The notes beneath the pieces were generated by a model. It ran no database searches. It was not told the origin of the DNA and worked only from the letters and a program-made list of their open reading frames with translations. A program made the position numbers and the translations under genes. Source: an uncultured Phycisphaerales bacterium (lineage in GTDB: Bacteria > Planctomycetota > Phycisphaerae > Sedimentisphaerales > Anaerobacaceae). Taken from it: DNA of 62,002 nt. This document shows, piece after piece, positions 26,050-34,787 of the stretch (positions are counted from its first letter, which is position 1; each line of letters opens with the position of its first letter). The stretch covers positions 1-62,002 of the forward strand of contig CALEZT010000136.1 of NCBI GenBank assembly GCA_937927975.1, in the 5' to 3' direction.

Positions 26050-26563
26050 GGTAGTACCTGTTGGGTCGTCTTTCCGGATACGCGGCGGAGCAAGGGAGGC
26101 GTTCGAGTTTGAGCGACTTGAAACACATCACATCCTGGCCAATCTCCCGCGCCGGGCGCAGTACGAGTTCCTGCTCGCCGGCGGCGGCGACGTCCAGCAC
26201 CCCGGCGTCGAGTGAAACATATTGATACCAGTCGGAGGCCTGCGGGGATTCGACTTGGACTTCCCGGTCGTCTGCGGAAAGGACGAAGCCTCCGGTCGGC
26301 CGGCCAGGTGCGCCGGCGTACACCAGGTGTATCCGGTAGCGGCCTGGCTGGAGGAAATGCACCCGCCAGCTTGCCTGGTCGACCGGGCCGGTCCATCTGG
26401 AGATGTGGAACTGGCCTCGGCGGCTGAAGCGTTTCACGGTTCTGCCCGAGGTGACTGCGTTCAGGTAGTCGAGGACAACCGGTGCGCCCGCTTTCTCCAC
26501 GATGACAGGGGGATCGACGCGGGGCGGTCCGTCGATCGAGTTGTCATGACATCGGTCGGTCAT
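25931..26563 (-). CDS. Orphan carbohydrate-binding-like fragment
   Basis: A frame of 210 residues. Residues about 18-155 form a beta-sandwich with repeats typical of the C-terminal module of alpha-L-fucosidase-type enzymes (QASWRVHFLQPGRYRIHLVYAGAP; DAGVLDVAAAGEQELVLRPAREIGQDVMCFKSLKLERL). It has no signal peptide and no catalytic domain. The last 40 residues are read out of phase through another frame's signal peptide. The ATG at 26563 sits 3 bases after the upstream stop, with only a distant GGAGGAG. I interpret it as the surviving C-terminal module of a lost glycosidase; a free-standing lectin-like protein is the alternative. Confidence 0.5.
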   Translation of the reverse strand: MTDRCHDNSIDGPPRVDPPVIVEKAGAPVVLDYLNAVTSGRTVKRFSRRGQFHISRWTGPVDQASWRVHFLQPGRYRIHLVYAGAPGRPTGGFVLSADDREVQVESPQASDWYQYVSLDAGVLDVAAAGEQELVLRPAREIGQDVMCFKSLKLERLPCSAAYPERRPNRYYHEEPIDERKHWTDECRGGVRCRCCRREAGSASPYAGSAE

Positions 26564-26566
26564 ACA

Positions 26567-27208
26567 TCAGCGAGAGTCTCCTCCGCTCTCGGTCCGAGCG
26601 AGGGACTCCTGGATCATCTGCACGAACTGACGCATCCAGGGCGAGAGGTCCTTCTTGCCACGGGCACAAATCAAGTTTCCCGCGCGAACCACGGGCTCTT
26701 GTGCATACGTCGCGCCGCAGACCTCTGCGTCGAAGCGGCATTTGGGAATCGTGGCCACCTCGCGACCGCGGATGACATCGGCCGCGCCGAGGATCTCGAT
26801 CCCGTGGCAGATGGAGGCCACCGGTTTGGCTTGGCCGAAGAACTCGCGGGTGATTCGGATCAGATCTTCGTCGTAGCGGAGATACTCCGGGGCCCGGCCT
26901 CCCGGCAGGACCAGGCCCACACAGTCCTCGGTCCGAACGTCTCGAAAGGCCACGTCGGCGGCCAGGTGGTAGCCGGGACGCTCCTCGGTGATGTCCCACC
27001 CGTCGGCCAGTTCGTGGATCACCAGGTGATAGGTTCGCTTTTCGGGCGCTGCGATCAGGACCTGGAAGTCTTCTCCAAGCCGATAGAGAGGGACCATCGT
27101 ATCCAGGACCTCGGCGCCGTCCCCCACGACCAGGAGGATCCGGGGCCTGTCCTTTTCCTGCTGCGGATCGGGCTTGAGACCGGGCTGGAAGCAGGGTGAT
27201 GCGGACAT
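26567..27208 (-). CDS. DJ-1/PfpI family protein
   Basis: A 213-residue cytoplasmic protein of the class I glutamine-amidotransferase-like superfamily: RILLVVGDGAEVLDTMVPLYRLGE, GLVLPGGRAPEYLRYD, and the nucleophile elbow ASICHGIEIL with the conserved cysteine and histidine. Members act as glyoxalase/deglycase, chaperone or intracellular peptidase. In a sugar locus, removal of reactive carbonyls is plausible. Its start overlaps the previous stop by one base (TGATG), so translation is probably coupled. Confidence 0.85.
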   Translation of the reverse strand: MSASPCFQPGLKPDPQQEKDRPRILLVVGDGAEVLDTMVPLYRLGEDFQVLIAAPEKRTYHLVIHELADGWDITEERPGYHLAADVAFRDVRTEDCVGLVLPGGRAPEYLRYDEDLIRITREFFGQAKPVASICHGIEILGAADVIRGREVATIPKCRFDAEVCGATYAQEPVVRAGNLICARGKKDLSPWMRQFVQMIQESLARTESGGDSR

Positions 27209-28206
27209 CAGCGTTGCCCTCCTTCACTCGTTTCGGTCCGCATCTGCCGCAACACATCCAGGTAGTCCCGGTAGGCGGCCGCCAGATCGACGTCCTGTTC
27301 ACTCTCGCTCGCATGGATCAAGATGCCATACGACAGGTGGAATGGCTCTGTTTTCCTGACGGTCAGTTTGCTGGTCGGCCCGGCCCGAAAGGCGGCGCGA
27401 CCGAAGGGGTTGGCGGTCATGAATCCGTAGTCGCGTGTATGCCACCAGCAGGGACGAACGTTATCCGGATGCGGCATGATCGAAACCCCGACAAACGTCT
27501 TGTCGACCCAGCCGCTGTAATCGCACCATGCGGCGGTCTTGCCCCAGGTTTCTTTTTCATTCCTTCGGCCCTCGCTGTCAAGGATGCGTCCGCCCTGCCC
27601 GCTCTTGACGGCAATCGCCGTAGCCATGCGCAGGCCCAGTCCCATCTCCTCCTGGTCGCCGAAATAGAAGGACGTCTCCGCCGACATGAACAGCGAATCC
27701 CATAGAATCAGAATGCCCGCGGCCCGGACCAGAAACGTGTATCGGCAGACTTCCTCGCACACCCTCACATCGCGCTGCATATACGCATTGCGCACTGTGA
27801 AGTGTCCTTTCCGTTCATCCGAAACAGGCGGTTTGATGAACTCAACGTGCCTCACCGCGGCCTTGTTGCGCCAGAAGTCGGCACCGCCCAGATCGCCAAA
27901 TGCCAGCCATAAACCCGGATGGTATTCTGCATGATCGGTGGGATCAACTCCTTCGCGCGGCGGATGATTGCGTGTGACCTGGATTCCGCCGGGCGCATAC
28001 AGGTCCTTGAAATACGGTCGAGGTATTCGGGAATCCCTGTGCACATAGGTTGCCAGGTCTCGCTCATCGACCCTGACAAGAACATGGTCAGGTTGAACGT
28101 CAAACTCAATGCGGCCGACAGCGCCCGCTGCACAAGGGGACAGAATCGGCGCCGCAACTGATGCAAAACACGCGATGAGCCATGTTACAGAACGAAGTGA
28201 CTTCAT
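27208..28206 (-). CDS. DUF6807 (PmoA-like) exported protein
   Basis: A 332-residue protein with a signal peptide (MKSLRSVTWLIACFASVAAPILSPCAAGA). The body matches the DUF6807 family, which is common in planctomycete sugar loci next to Gfo/Idh oxidoreductases: VRVDERDLATYVHRDSRIPRPYFKDLYAPGGIQVTRNHPP near the N-terminus, then HHPGLWLA-like DHAEYHPGLWLAFGDLGGADFW and HPDNVRPCWWHTRDYGFMTANPFG towards the end. The family function is not known. It lies in the same operon as the oxidoreductases upstream. Confidence 0.82.
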   Translation of the reverse strand: MKSLRSVTWLIACFASVAAPILSPCAAGAVGRIEFDVQPDHVLVRVDERDLATYVHRDSRIPRPYFKDLYAPGGIQVTRNHPPREGVDPTDHAEYHPGLWLAFGDLGGADFWRNKAAVRHVEFIKPPVSDERKGHFTVRNAYMQRDVRVCEEVCRYTFLVRAAGILILWDSLFMSAETSFYFGDQEEMGLGLRMATAIAVKSGQGGRILDSEGRRNEKETWGKTAAWCDYSGWVDKTFVGVSIMPHPDNVRPCWWHTRDYGFMTANPFGRAAFRAGPTSKLTVRKTEPFHLSYGILIHASESEQDVDLAAAYRDYLDVLRQMRTETSEGGQR

Positions 28207-28251
28207 AATGCCGGCCCCATAGTTGTGACACTATTCACAGATTGCGGTTGC

Positions 28252-29700
28252 CTACACCTCTTCCGGCATGACAAACGGTTTACGATAGGTGCCGTGAGCG
28301 AGTTTCGTCGCCGCACCCAGTGTGCCTGAGCCGTCAAGTGCGACGATCTCTTCGCTCGCGGTATCCACCGTCATCAGCGGGCCGAGCGTGGCGGCGTTGT
28401 TGCCGAGATCGACTTCATTGGCCTTGAGATGCTGGGCAATGCTGTCGAAAATGCGCCCTGCCAGGTCATTGTTCTTGATCGCCTCCTTGATCTGATCCGG
28501 CGTGGCCGGCGCCCCCAGACGGTATGAGATATTGCCCAGATGACAGCATGCCGACGAAATATGGCCCTGCTCTATCGGGGCCTTGAGGATCGAAGCGTCG
28601 CGCCGCCGAACCGCCTCGATGAAGTTCGCGGTATGGTTGCCCCCACCGCCTCCGGGAAACTGCTTGATCTTCTTGCCGTCGTTATCGTACACCCAACCGC
28701 CGGCCCGCAGACCTGCGAAGTAGCCGCCCTCGCAATAGACGATCACCCCTTCGCGCACGCCGAGCACGTGATCGAGATTCCGCGAACCCTTCTTGTCCCC
28801 CAGATTGCGATCCTCAATAACGATAGGCGCATTGTCATAATCCAGCAGCGTCAATTGCGTGTTGGGTGTTTCCGCCACATCATCGACGCCAAAACGTCCG
28901 CCGACGCAAATCGCACGCGGCGGCAGAGATTGATACCCCATCATCCACCGGCAAAAATCGAACGCATGAATGCCGCTGTTGCCCAGATCGCCCGTCCCGG
29001 TACTCCAGATCCAGTGCCAATCGTAATGCAGTTCCTTGCGTCGTAGCGGCTTGAGTTCGCCGGGCCCGCAGTACAGATCATAATCCAGCCAGTCGGGAAT
29101 ATACGGCGGCACACGTCCAATACCGGGCCGCAGTTCATACCAAGGCACATGTGCGCGAAGGATCTTGCCGAGCGCGCCGCTCTGCACATACTCGACAGCC
29201 TTCGCGAGTCCCTCATCGCTGCGATACTGTGTACCCGCCTGCATGATGCGACCATACCTTCTGGCCGCCTGGACCATCCTGCGACCTTCCAGAATGTTGT
29301 GGCTGACCGGCTTCTCCACATACACGTCCTTGCCCGACTGGCACGCCCAAACTGCCAGCAGAGCATGCCAATGATCGCAGGTCGCGATCACCACGGCGTC
29401 GATATCCTTACGATCGATGATCTTCCGCGCATCCGTGGCAAAGAACACGCCCTTGCCCGTGAAATCCCTGCCCCGCTCGTCCAAACGCCTTGGGTCGACG
29501 TCGCACAGCCCGGCGATGCGAACGCCATCGAATCTATCGAACGTCCTGAGGTGGTCGCTGCCCTTGCCGCCCAGACCAATGATTGCGACGCGAATGTCAC
29601 CATTGGCTCCCAACACGCGCTTGCCCGCGCATAGGACGGAACTTGCCAGAACCGCATGTTTGAGAAGACCGCGTCTTGAATACCGTTTGGAATGGTTCAT
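28252..29700 (-). CDS. Gfo/Idh/MocA family oxidoreductase, Tat-exported
   Basis: A 482-residue NAD(P)-dependent oxidoreductase. The N-terminus (YSRRGLLKHAVLASSVLCAGKRVLGA) is a twin-arginine signal. The Rossmann motif VAIIGLGGKGSDH and the EKP motif (DVYVEKPVSHNILEG) are intact, followed by the C-terminal Gfo/Idh domain. Tat export with bound cofactor is usual for these planctomycete proteins. It probably oxidises or epimerises a sugar or sugar acid in the periplasm. Its start overlaps the previous stop by 4 bases (ATGA) with GAGG upstream. Confidence 0.9.
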   Translation of the reverse strand: MNHSKRYSRRGLLKHAVLASSVLCAGKRVLGANGDIRVAIIGLGGKGSDHLRTFDRFDGVRIAGLCDVDPRRLDERGRDFTGKGVFFATDARKIIDRKDIDAVVIATCDHWHALLAVWACQSGKDVYVEKPVSHNILEGRRMVQAARRYGRIMQAGTQYRSDEGLAKAVEYVQSGALGKILRAHVPWYELRPGIGRVPPYIPDWLDYDLYCGPGELKPLRRKELHYDWHWIWSTGTGDLGNSGIHAFDFCRWMMGYQSLPPRAICVGGRFGVDDVAETPNTQLTLLDYDNAPIVIEDRNLGDKKGSRNLDHVLGVREGVIVYCEGGYFAGLRAGGWVYDNDGKKIKQFPGGGGGNHTANFIEAVRRRDASILKAPIEQGHISSACCHLGNISYRLGAPATPDQIKEAIKNNDLAGRIFDSIAQHLKANEVDLGNNAATLGPLMTVDTASEEIVALDGSGTLGAATKLAHGTYRKPFVMPEEV

Positions 29701-30632
29701 GATCTTTCATCCTCTCTATCCGGACCCTGCTTTCTGCTTCGATCCCGGCTTGCTCTCCTGCGTCGAATCTCCTGGATCACTGCCGAGGTATCCAGTTCGC
29801 CGTCTCCCGCGGCAATCGCCTTGGCCAGAATCTCGAAATGGACTCGGGAGAGAGGGAGATCCTGCCTGCTGTTGTCTCCGTACTTGAGCATGAGGGAGAC
29901 GTCCTTGTGGTGCTGGCGGATTCGCGATTCCGGGGCGAAGTCCCCCTTCACCATCTTCTCACCCTTCACATCCATGGCAGCCGAGTAGCCCGGGCTGGCC
30001 TTCAGGACCCCCAGGAAGGTCTCCAGATCCAGGCCGAGCCTCTCGGCAAAAACCAGGCCCTCCGCCAGGACCAGCCGATTCAGTCCCAGGACCAGATTCG
30101 TCGCCAGCTTGATCTTGGAAGCGCTGCCGGACGGCCCCACATAGAACACGCGTTCGGCCAGCAGGTCGATCAGCCCTCGGCAGGCTTCGAAAGCCCCCCG
30201 TTCGCCGCCGACCATCAGAACCGCCTGCCTTCTGCGAAGCTGACCACTGGAGCCGCAGATGGTTGCCTCCAATAGGGTGCTGCCTTGCCGGCTGAGACTC
30301 TCCGCCAGAGCGATCGTTTCCGTCGGATCACCGGTCGTCGTGTCAACGACATACCGGGGGACCCGCCGTGCGCCAAGCACGCCATCGCCACCCTCGAGGA
30401 CCTCGCGGACTACGCCGGAATCCGGCAGGGACAGGAAGAGGCAATCGGCACCTTCCCCCACCGCGCGGACGCTGTCGACCGCATGACCTCCGAGTTGGCG
30501 CAGACGCTCGCATCCCGCAGGATCGACGTCATACCCTGTTACGGCATGTCCATGGGCCAGCAGGTGCTCCGCGAGGACCGTACCCACCAGCCCGATGCCA
30601 ATCAGTCCGATTGTTTCTTTCCTGGGTTTCAT
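29697..30632 (-). CDS. NAD(P)-dependent 3-hydroxyacid dehydrogenase family protein
   Basis: A 311-residue member of the beta-hydroxyacid dehydrogenase / 6-phosphogluconate dehydrogenase-like family. The dinucleotide-binding motif GLIGIGLVGTVLAEHLLAHG and the substrate/catalytic segment GPSGSASKIKLATNLVLGLN with its lysine are present. In a sugar locus it may reduce a tartronate-semialdehyde-type intermediate. The C-terminal 20 residues are unusually basic and acidic. It follows the symporter gene after 15 bases and overlaps the next gene by 4 bases. Confidence 0.85.
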   Translation of the reverse strand: MKPRKETIGLIGIGLVGTVLAEHLLAHGHAVTGYDVDPAGCERLRQLGGHAVDSVRAVGEGADCLFLSLPDSGVVREVLEGGDGVLGARRVPRYVVDTTTGDPTETIALAESLSRQGSTLLEATICGSSGQLRRRQAVLMVGGERGAFEACRGLIDLLAERVFYVGPSGSASKIKLATNLVLGLNRLVLAEGLVFAERLGLDLETFLGVLKASPGYSAAMDVKGEKMVKGDFAPESRIRQHHKDVSLMLKYGDNSRQDLPLSRVHFEILAKAIAAGDGELDTSAVIQEIRRRRASRDRSRKQGPDREDERS

Positions 30633-30647
30633 TCGCCTTCAAATGTC

Positions 30648-32303
30648 CTACACCTGGACCAGGCTGTACATGAACAGAACGGCCGCCATGCAGATGGCCA
30701 GGGCGACCACGAAACCCACCCACGACTGACGTGAAGGCCTGACCAGGAACAACCCGCCCCAGGTCAGGAGGCGTTGCTCCGGCGGGACCACCTCGGCCAG
30801 CGTCAGACCCAGCCGGCTTTCCTGTCGAATGGGCACGTAGATCCGCTTGAAGAACTCCTCGATTCGCCCCGTCTCCGGCGGCTTGGCCAGATAGCTGCCG
30901 AGGACGCCCCCCAAGACGCCTGCCAACAGAGGCAGACCCGTGACGGCGTTGCGGGGCCAACTCAGAACGTACCGGGCCATGACGAAGGCGATCACCGCCA
31001 GTCCAACGCTGCAGAACACCCCTGTGGTGTTCATCCGCCGCCACAGCAGACCCATCGCCACCGACGTACCGACCAGACTCAGCACGTTCACGTAGTCCAG
31101 GATGGCTCTCACGACACTGTCCCGCATCAGCACGGCCACCGCCACCGACACGATCGACACCGCCAGACCGGCTCGGCGCGTCACCACCAGCAGGGCCTGG
31201 TCGGAAGCCTGCGGCCTGAGGAAGGGCCGATAGAGGTTCTGGGAGAGAAGCCCGCCCAGCGTGACCTGCACCGTGTCTCCCGACGACATGGCCGCCGCGA
31301 TCACGCAGGCCAGCATGACGCCCTGCAGGACGGGAGACAGCAGTCCCCGGATGCAGTCCCCAAACGCGGCGTCCGGATGGATGCCCCGGCCCGTTCGGAT
31401 CAGGTAGGCCAGCCAGGCCAGTCCCAGGACGCTCCATCCGATGGTACAGAGACGCTTGAGGATGTTCCCGTACGTGAAGCCGACGCGACCCTCCCATTCC
31501 GACCGTCCCGCGGCACAGACACTCATCAGGTGGGGCATCGCCAGCATGCTCAGCGGCGCGCTGACGCTCAAGAGCAGGACGGTCCACAGGTTGAATTGCG
31601 CGGTATCGAACAACGACAGGTATGCAGGGTTCTTCGCGAACAGCGTCTCTCGCGCGCCCCCCATCCCTCCCACTTCCGGCAGGCGCAGCGCCGCGGGAAG
31701 AGCCAGAACCGAGAGGGCGATGATCAGAAGACCCTGAACCATATCCGTGCGAATCGCCGCGACAATGCCGCCCCAATAGCTGTAGCTGATGAAGACCGTC
31801 GCGACCGTCAGCAGAATGCCAAAGAACCACATGTCGCCGGCGGCCGCCTCTCCCATCATCCCCTGCACTGTCCGGGCGGTGGCCAGCAACACGCTGCCCA
31901 GCAGGATCGTCATTCCCACCGTCGCCACCGCGACGTAGAGCGCGCCGGCGGCCCGGCTGAAGCGGTGTTCGAAGTAATCCGCCATGGTCAGATACCGCAT
32001 CCGCCGGACGACCGGGGCAATCAGCCAGTAGAAGGGCGTGCCGAACAGCCAGACCCAGGAGACCCACACGCCCGCCGCTCCGGCCGAGACCGTCTTGCTG
32101 ACCACGCCGGCCGGGGCGCCCGGGTGCGTGCCGGAGCCGAACGAATGCATGATCATCATGAAGGACCCGAATCGGTGGTTCCCCAGCAAGTACCCTTCCT
32201 GGCTCTCCGTGCCCCGCCGGCTCCACCACCCCAGGGCAAGCACGCCCAGCAGATAGACCGCCAAGACCACCCAGATCGTCAGATCCAACCCCAGAAACTC
32301 CAT
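30648..32303 (-). CDS. Sodium:solute symporter (SSS/SLC5 family)
   Basis: A 551-residue inner-membrane protein with about 13 predicted hydrophobic segments. It starts FLGLDLTIWVVLAVYLLGVLALGWWSRRGTESQEGYLLGNHRFG, the usual first helix and loop of the SSS family. GTHPGAPAGVVSK and MTMADYFEHRF-like segments (LTMADYFEHRFSRAAG) fit Na+-coupled sugar or organic-acid transport. ATG 32303 is chosen because GAGG lies 7 bases upstream; an upstream in-frame ATG lacks one. It is the first gene of the long operon and diverges from the XylR-type regulator. Confidence 0.9.
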   Translation of the reverse strand: MEFLGLDLTIWVVLAVYLLGVLALGWWSRRGTESQEGYLLGNHRFGSFMMIMHSFGSGTHPGAPAGVVSKTVSAGAAGVWVSWVWLFGTPFYWLIAPVVRRMRYLTMADYFEHRFSRAAGALYVAVATVGMTILLGSVLLATARTVQGMMGEAAAGDMWFFGILLTVATVFISYSYWGGIVAAIRTDMVQGLLIIALSVLALPAALRLPEVGGMGGARETLFAKNPAYLSLFDTAQFNLWTVLLLSVSAPLSMLAMPHLMSVCAAGRSEWEGRVGFTYGNILKRLCTIGWSVLGLAWLAYLIRTGRGIHPDAAFGDCIRGLLSPVLQGVMLACVIAAAMSSGDTVQVTLGGLLSQNLYRPFLRPQASDQALLVVTRRAGLAVSIVSVAVAVLMRDSVVRAILDYVNVLSLVGTSVAMGLLWRRMNTTGVFCSVGLAVIAFVMARYVLSWPRNAVTGLPLLAGVLGGVLGSYLAKPPETGRIEEFFKRIYVPIRQESRLGLTLAEVVPPEQRLLTWGGLFLVRPSRQSWVGFVVALAICMAAVLFMYSLVQV

Positions 32304-32397
32304 CCTGCGACCTCTGCCTAACGTGCTCATATCGAACCGATGACCGACAATACCCCCAAGTGTAAAGGAAGAGCGACAAGGCCCTGCACATAGTCTT

Positions 32398-32425
32398 TTG
32401 CAAAATATGAAAAAACAGTTATACT
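32398..32425 (+). promoter_or_regulatory. Promoter of the XylR-type regulator
   Basis: TTGCAA (32398-32403) and TATACT (32420-32425) are 16 bases apart on the plus strand, about 45 bases before the regulator's start, in the AT-rich part of the 168-base divergent intergenic region. The region between the two divergent genes probably also holds the regulator's operator and the symporter promoter, but I could not define either. Confidence 0.55.
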
Positions 32426-32471
32426 TTCAGACATCGATTCCGAGCCGTTGTTCTTGCTGGAGGACAGACCC

Positions 32472-33641
32472 ATGCGTCATGTGGCCATTCTGGTCGAAAC
32501 CGCCCGCGCGTACGGTCGCGGCGTGATACGAGGCATCGCACGCCATCATCGTGAACGGGGCCACTGGTCCATCTACTTCCAGCCCCAGGGATTGGGCGAT
32601 CCGCCGCCTCGATGGCTGCGGAAGTGGAAGGGCGACGGGATCATCGCCCGCATCGAGAACTCTGAGACTGCGCGCATCGTCAGCACCGTGGGGGTCCCCG
32701 TCGTGAATCTGCGCAGCACCTTGCCGCAACTGCCTTTTCCTTTCATTGGCTCAGACAACCGGGCCGTCGCGCGTCTGGCGGCGGCGCACCTGCTCGAGCG
32801 GGGCCTCAAGCATTTCGGCCTTTGTGGCTTCCCCAGCGGGTACCATTCGGGATTCGACGTGCGCCAGAGCGTCTTTCGGGACACTATCGAACAGGCGGGA
32901 TATCGGTGTCACGAGCTGATCTTGCCCCGCGGACAGATTCGTCGGCCTTCGTGGGAGACGGAGCAGGACCGGATCGCGAACTGGCTCCTTTCGCTGCCGC
33001 ACCCGGTGGGAATCCTGGCGACGAACGACGACTACGGCCTGCAAGTGCTCGACGCCTGTCGGCGAGCTGGACTGGAGGTGCCGGACCGGGTCGCGGTGCT
33101 CGGCTGCGAAAACGATGAATACACCTGCAACCTGTCGATCCCGCCGATGAGCAGCATTGACCTCAACAGCGAACGGGTAGGATATGAGGCCGCGGCCCTG
33201 CTGGAGCGACTGATGGCGGGCAAGCGTCCCCCGAAGCGGCTTCCCGAGATCGAGCCGTTGGGAATCGTACCTCGCCGCTCAACCGACGTCTTCGCCACCG
33301 ACGATGCACGGATCCTCCAGGCCTTGCGTTTCATCGCCAGCCAGGCATGCCGTCCCATCTCGGTCATGGATGTTGTCCGGCACGTGCAGGCGCCCCGAAC
33401 GACGCTCCAGATCCTCCTCAAGAAGACGATCGGACGGACCATCCATCAGGAGATCCGGCGCGTCCAGATGGCCAGGGCCAGAGAACGGCTGTCACGGGCC
33501 AACGTTCCCATCAAACGCGTCGCCCGCGAGTGTGGATTCAAGAATGTGCAGTACTTCACACGAGCGTTCCAGGCCGCCACGGGACACACTCCGGGCCAGT
33601 TCCGGCGCTCTCGCTGGTCCGACCCGCTCGAGATGTCGTGA
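32472..33641 (+). CDS. XylR-type regulator: LacI-like sensor + AraC DNA-binding domain
   Basis: A 389-residue transcription factor. Residues 1-270 are a LacI/GalR-like periplasmic-binding fold (MRHVAILVETARAYGRGVIRGIARH; PFIGSDNRAVARLAAAHLLERGLKHFGLCG; GILATNDDYGLQVLDACRRAGLEVPDRVAVLGCENDE). The last 100 residues are an AraC-type double helix-turn-helix (PISVMDVVRHVQAPRTTLQILLKKTIGRTIHQEIRRVQMARARE...VARECGFKNVQYFTRAFQ). This order is typical of the xylose regulator XylR. ATG 32472 has GGAGG 7-8 bases upstream. It is divergent from the symporter operon and probably controls it in response to a sugar. Confidence 0.9.
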   Translation: MRHVAILVETARAYGRGVIRGIARHHRERGHWSIYFQPQGLGDPPPRWLRKWKGDGIIARIENSETARIVSTVGVPVVNLRSTLPQLPFPFIGSDNRAVARLAAAHLLERGLKHFGLCGFPSGYHSGFDVRQSVFRDTIEQAGYRCHELILPRGQIRRPSWETEQDRIANWLLSLPHPVGILATNDDYGLQVLDACRRAGLEVPDRVAVLGCENDEYTCNLSIPPMSSIDLNSERVGYEAAALLERLMAGKRPPKRLPEIEPLGIVPRRSTDVFATDDARILQALRFIASQACRPISVMDVVRHVQAPRTTLQILLKKTIGRTIHQEIRRVQMARARERLSRANVPIKRVARECGFKNVQYFTRAFQAATGHTPGQFRRSRWSDPLEMS

Positions 33642-33755
33642 CGAGGATCGGCTGACAGGATCGTATGCTGTTGATCAGGTTTCCTCGCTCCTGATCGGAG
33701 GGATTGTCCGACTGTTCGGAATACCGCCTTGGCCAGCATCGGAAAGGAGGTTCAT

Positions 33756-34721
33756 ATGAAAGAGCTGGTAAGGCTTAGGATGAGGCCCTCGCGTGATAGG
33801 AAGTCCTTTCGGTACCTGCTTGATTACGTGGATCACAATGGCAGACGAAGGCAGATCTCCCTGGGTCACACGGACAAGCGAAAGGCAGAACGCCAACGGC
33901 AGGAGAAGGAATTGGAGTTACGGGTGAACGTCGCCGAACCGATATCTATGAAGCTCACGGACTTTTTCCGGGACAGTCTTGCGCGCACCAAGGGACAGGT
34001 TCGCACGACTACTCTGAAGGAGACGGCAAAGTCGATGAACGACTTCATCGCCTGCGTCGGCGACATCGACGTGCAAGAGGTTCGGTACGAGCACGGTGAG
34101 CGGTTCATTCAGTACTGCTTGGACAGTGGACTCTCGGCCGGGACTGCCACCAAGAAGATCAAGCACCTCAAGAGGGTATTCCAACTGGCAGAAGACCGTG
34201 GCCAACTCGACCGGCACCCGCTTCACAAACTCAAGCCACCCAAGGTGGGCAAGCGAAAGGTCCGTGTGTTCACAGACCAGGAATGTGACGACCTATGCAA
34301 AGCCGCCCGGCAGTATGAGGAGAGAGGCCGTCCGGTCAAATGGGAGCTTCTCATTCGTATGTGCCCGGAGGAGACCGGGCATGCGATGCGTCTCTACAAA
34401 CATCTTCAGGAACGAGGGGCCCGTATTCTCCTGACCGAGGTCGATGCACCGCCAACGACATGGGACAGTCCCCTGGCGGCCTTTGATGCGGCCTATGAGC
34501 ACGAGTGCAAGGTCGCGCGGGAATTCGATGAGCATGTTGAGTTGGCCCGGGCCGAGAAGGACGATGCCGCACTCGGTTTCCTGCAATGGTTCGTGAACGA
34601 GCAGGTCGAAGAAGAGGCCTCAGTGGATGCGATCGTTCAGAAGCTCAAGATGATCGGCGAGCACCGCAGCGGCCTGTTCATGCTGGACCGCGCCCTGGGC
34701 GAGCGCACGGCGGGGAAATAG
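33756..34721 (+). CDS. In-frame chimera: tyrosine-recombinase N-terminus + ferritin C-terminus
   Basis: A 321-residue frame made of two unrelated halves. Residues 1-202 are a planctomycete-type phage integrase: an arm-binding region, a SAM-like core-binding domain (TLKETAKSMNDFIACVGDIDVQEVRYEHGERFIQYCLDSGLSAGTATKKIKHLKRVFQLAEDRG) and the first strands of the catalytic domain up to VKWELLIRM. It stops just before the catalytic Arg motif, so all R-H-R-Y catalytic residues are absent. Residues 203-321 are the C-terminal part of a ferritin (EETGHAMRLYKHLQERGARILL; FLQWFVNEQVEEEASVDAIVQKLKMIG). The ferritin N-terminal helix is missing. A 7-bp inverted repeat (TGCCCGG/CCGGGCA, 34362-34381) lies at the join. 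GGAGG precedes ATG 33756. This is either a real deletion fusion or an assembly chimera. Confidence 0.75.
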   Translation: MKELVRLRMRPSRDRKSFRYLLDYVDHNGRRRQISLGHTDKRKAERQRQEKELELRVNVAEPISMKLTDFFRDSLARTKGQVRTTTLKETAKSMNDFIACVGDIDVQEVRYEHGERFIQYCLDSGLSAGTATKKIKHLKRVFQLAEDRGQLDRHPLHKLKPPKVGKRKVRVFTDQECDDLCKAARQYEERGRPVKWELLIRMCPEETGHAMRLYKHLQERGARILLTEVDAPPTTWDSPLAAFDAAYEHECKVAREFDEHVELARAEKDDAALGFLQWFVNEQVEEEASVDAIVQKLKMIGEHRSGLFMLDRALGERTAGK

Positions 34722-34731
34722 AATTGAAGGA

Positions 34732-34776
34732 GCGTGCTGCGACGCCGGAAGCCGTCGCAGCGCGCCATCATTTTCA
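34732..34776 (+). terminator. Strong hairpin after the ferritin end
   Basis: A 13-bp stem with one wobble pair (arms starting GCGTGCTGCG and CGTCGCAGCG) and an 8-base loop begins 10 bases after the stop codon, followed by CATCATTTTC. It probably ends the ferritin transcript, although the T-run is short. Confidence 0.55.
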
Positions 34777-34787
34777 GGAGGTCCATT

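Noticed and set aside
30529..32403. A 624-codon frame on the minus strand in another phase of the symporter
   Set aside because: Its translation is Gly/Arg/Pro-rich without any membrane segments, whereas the symporter phase is a typical SSS protein.
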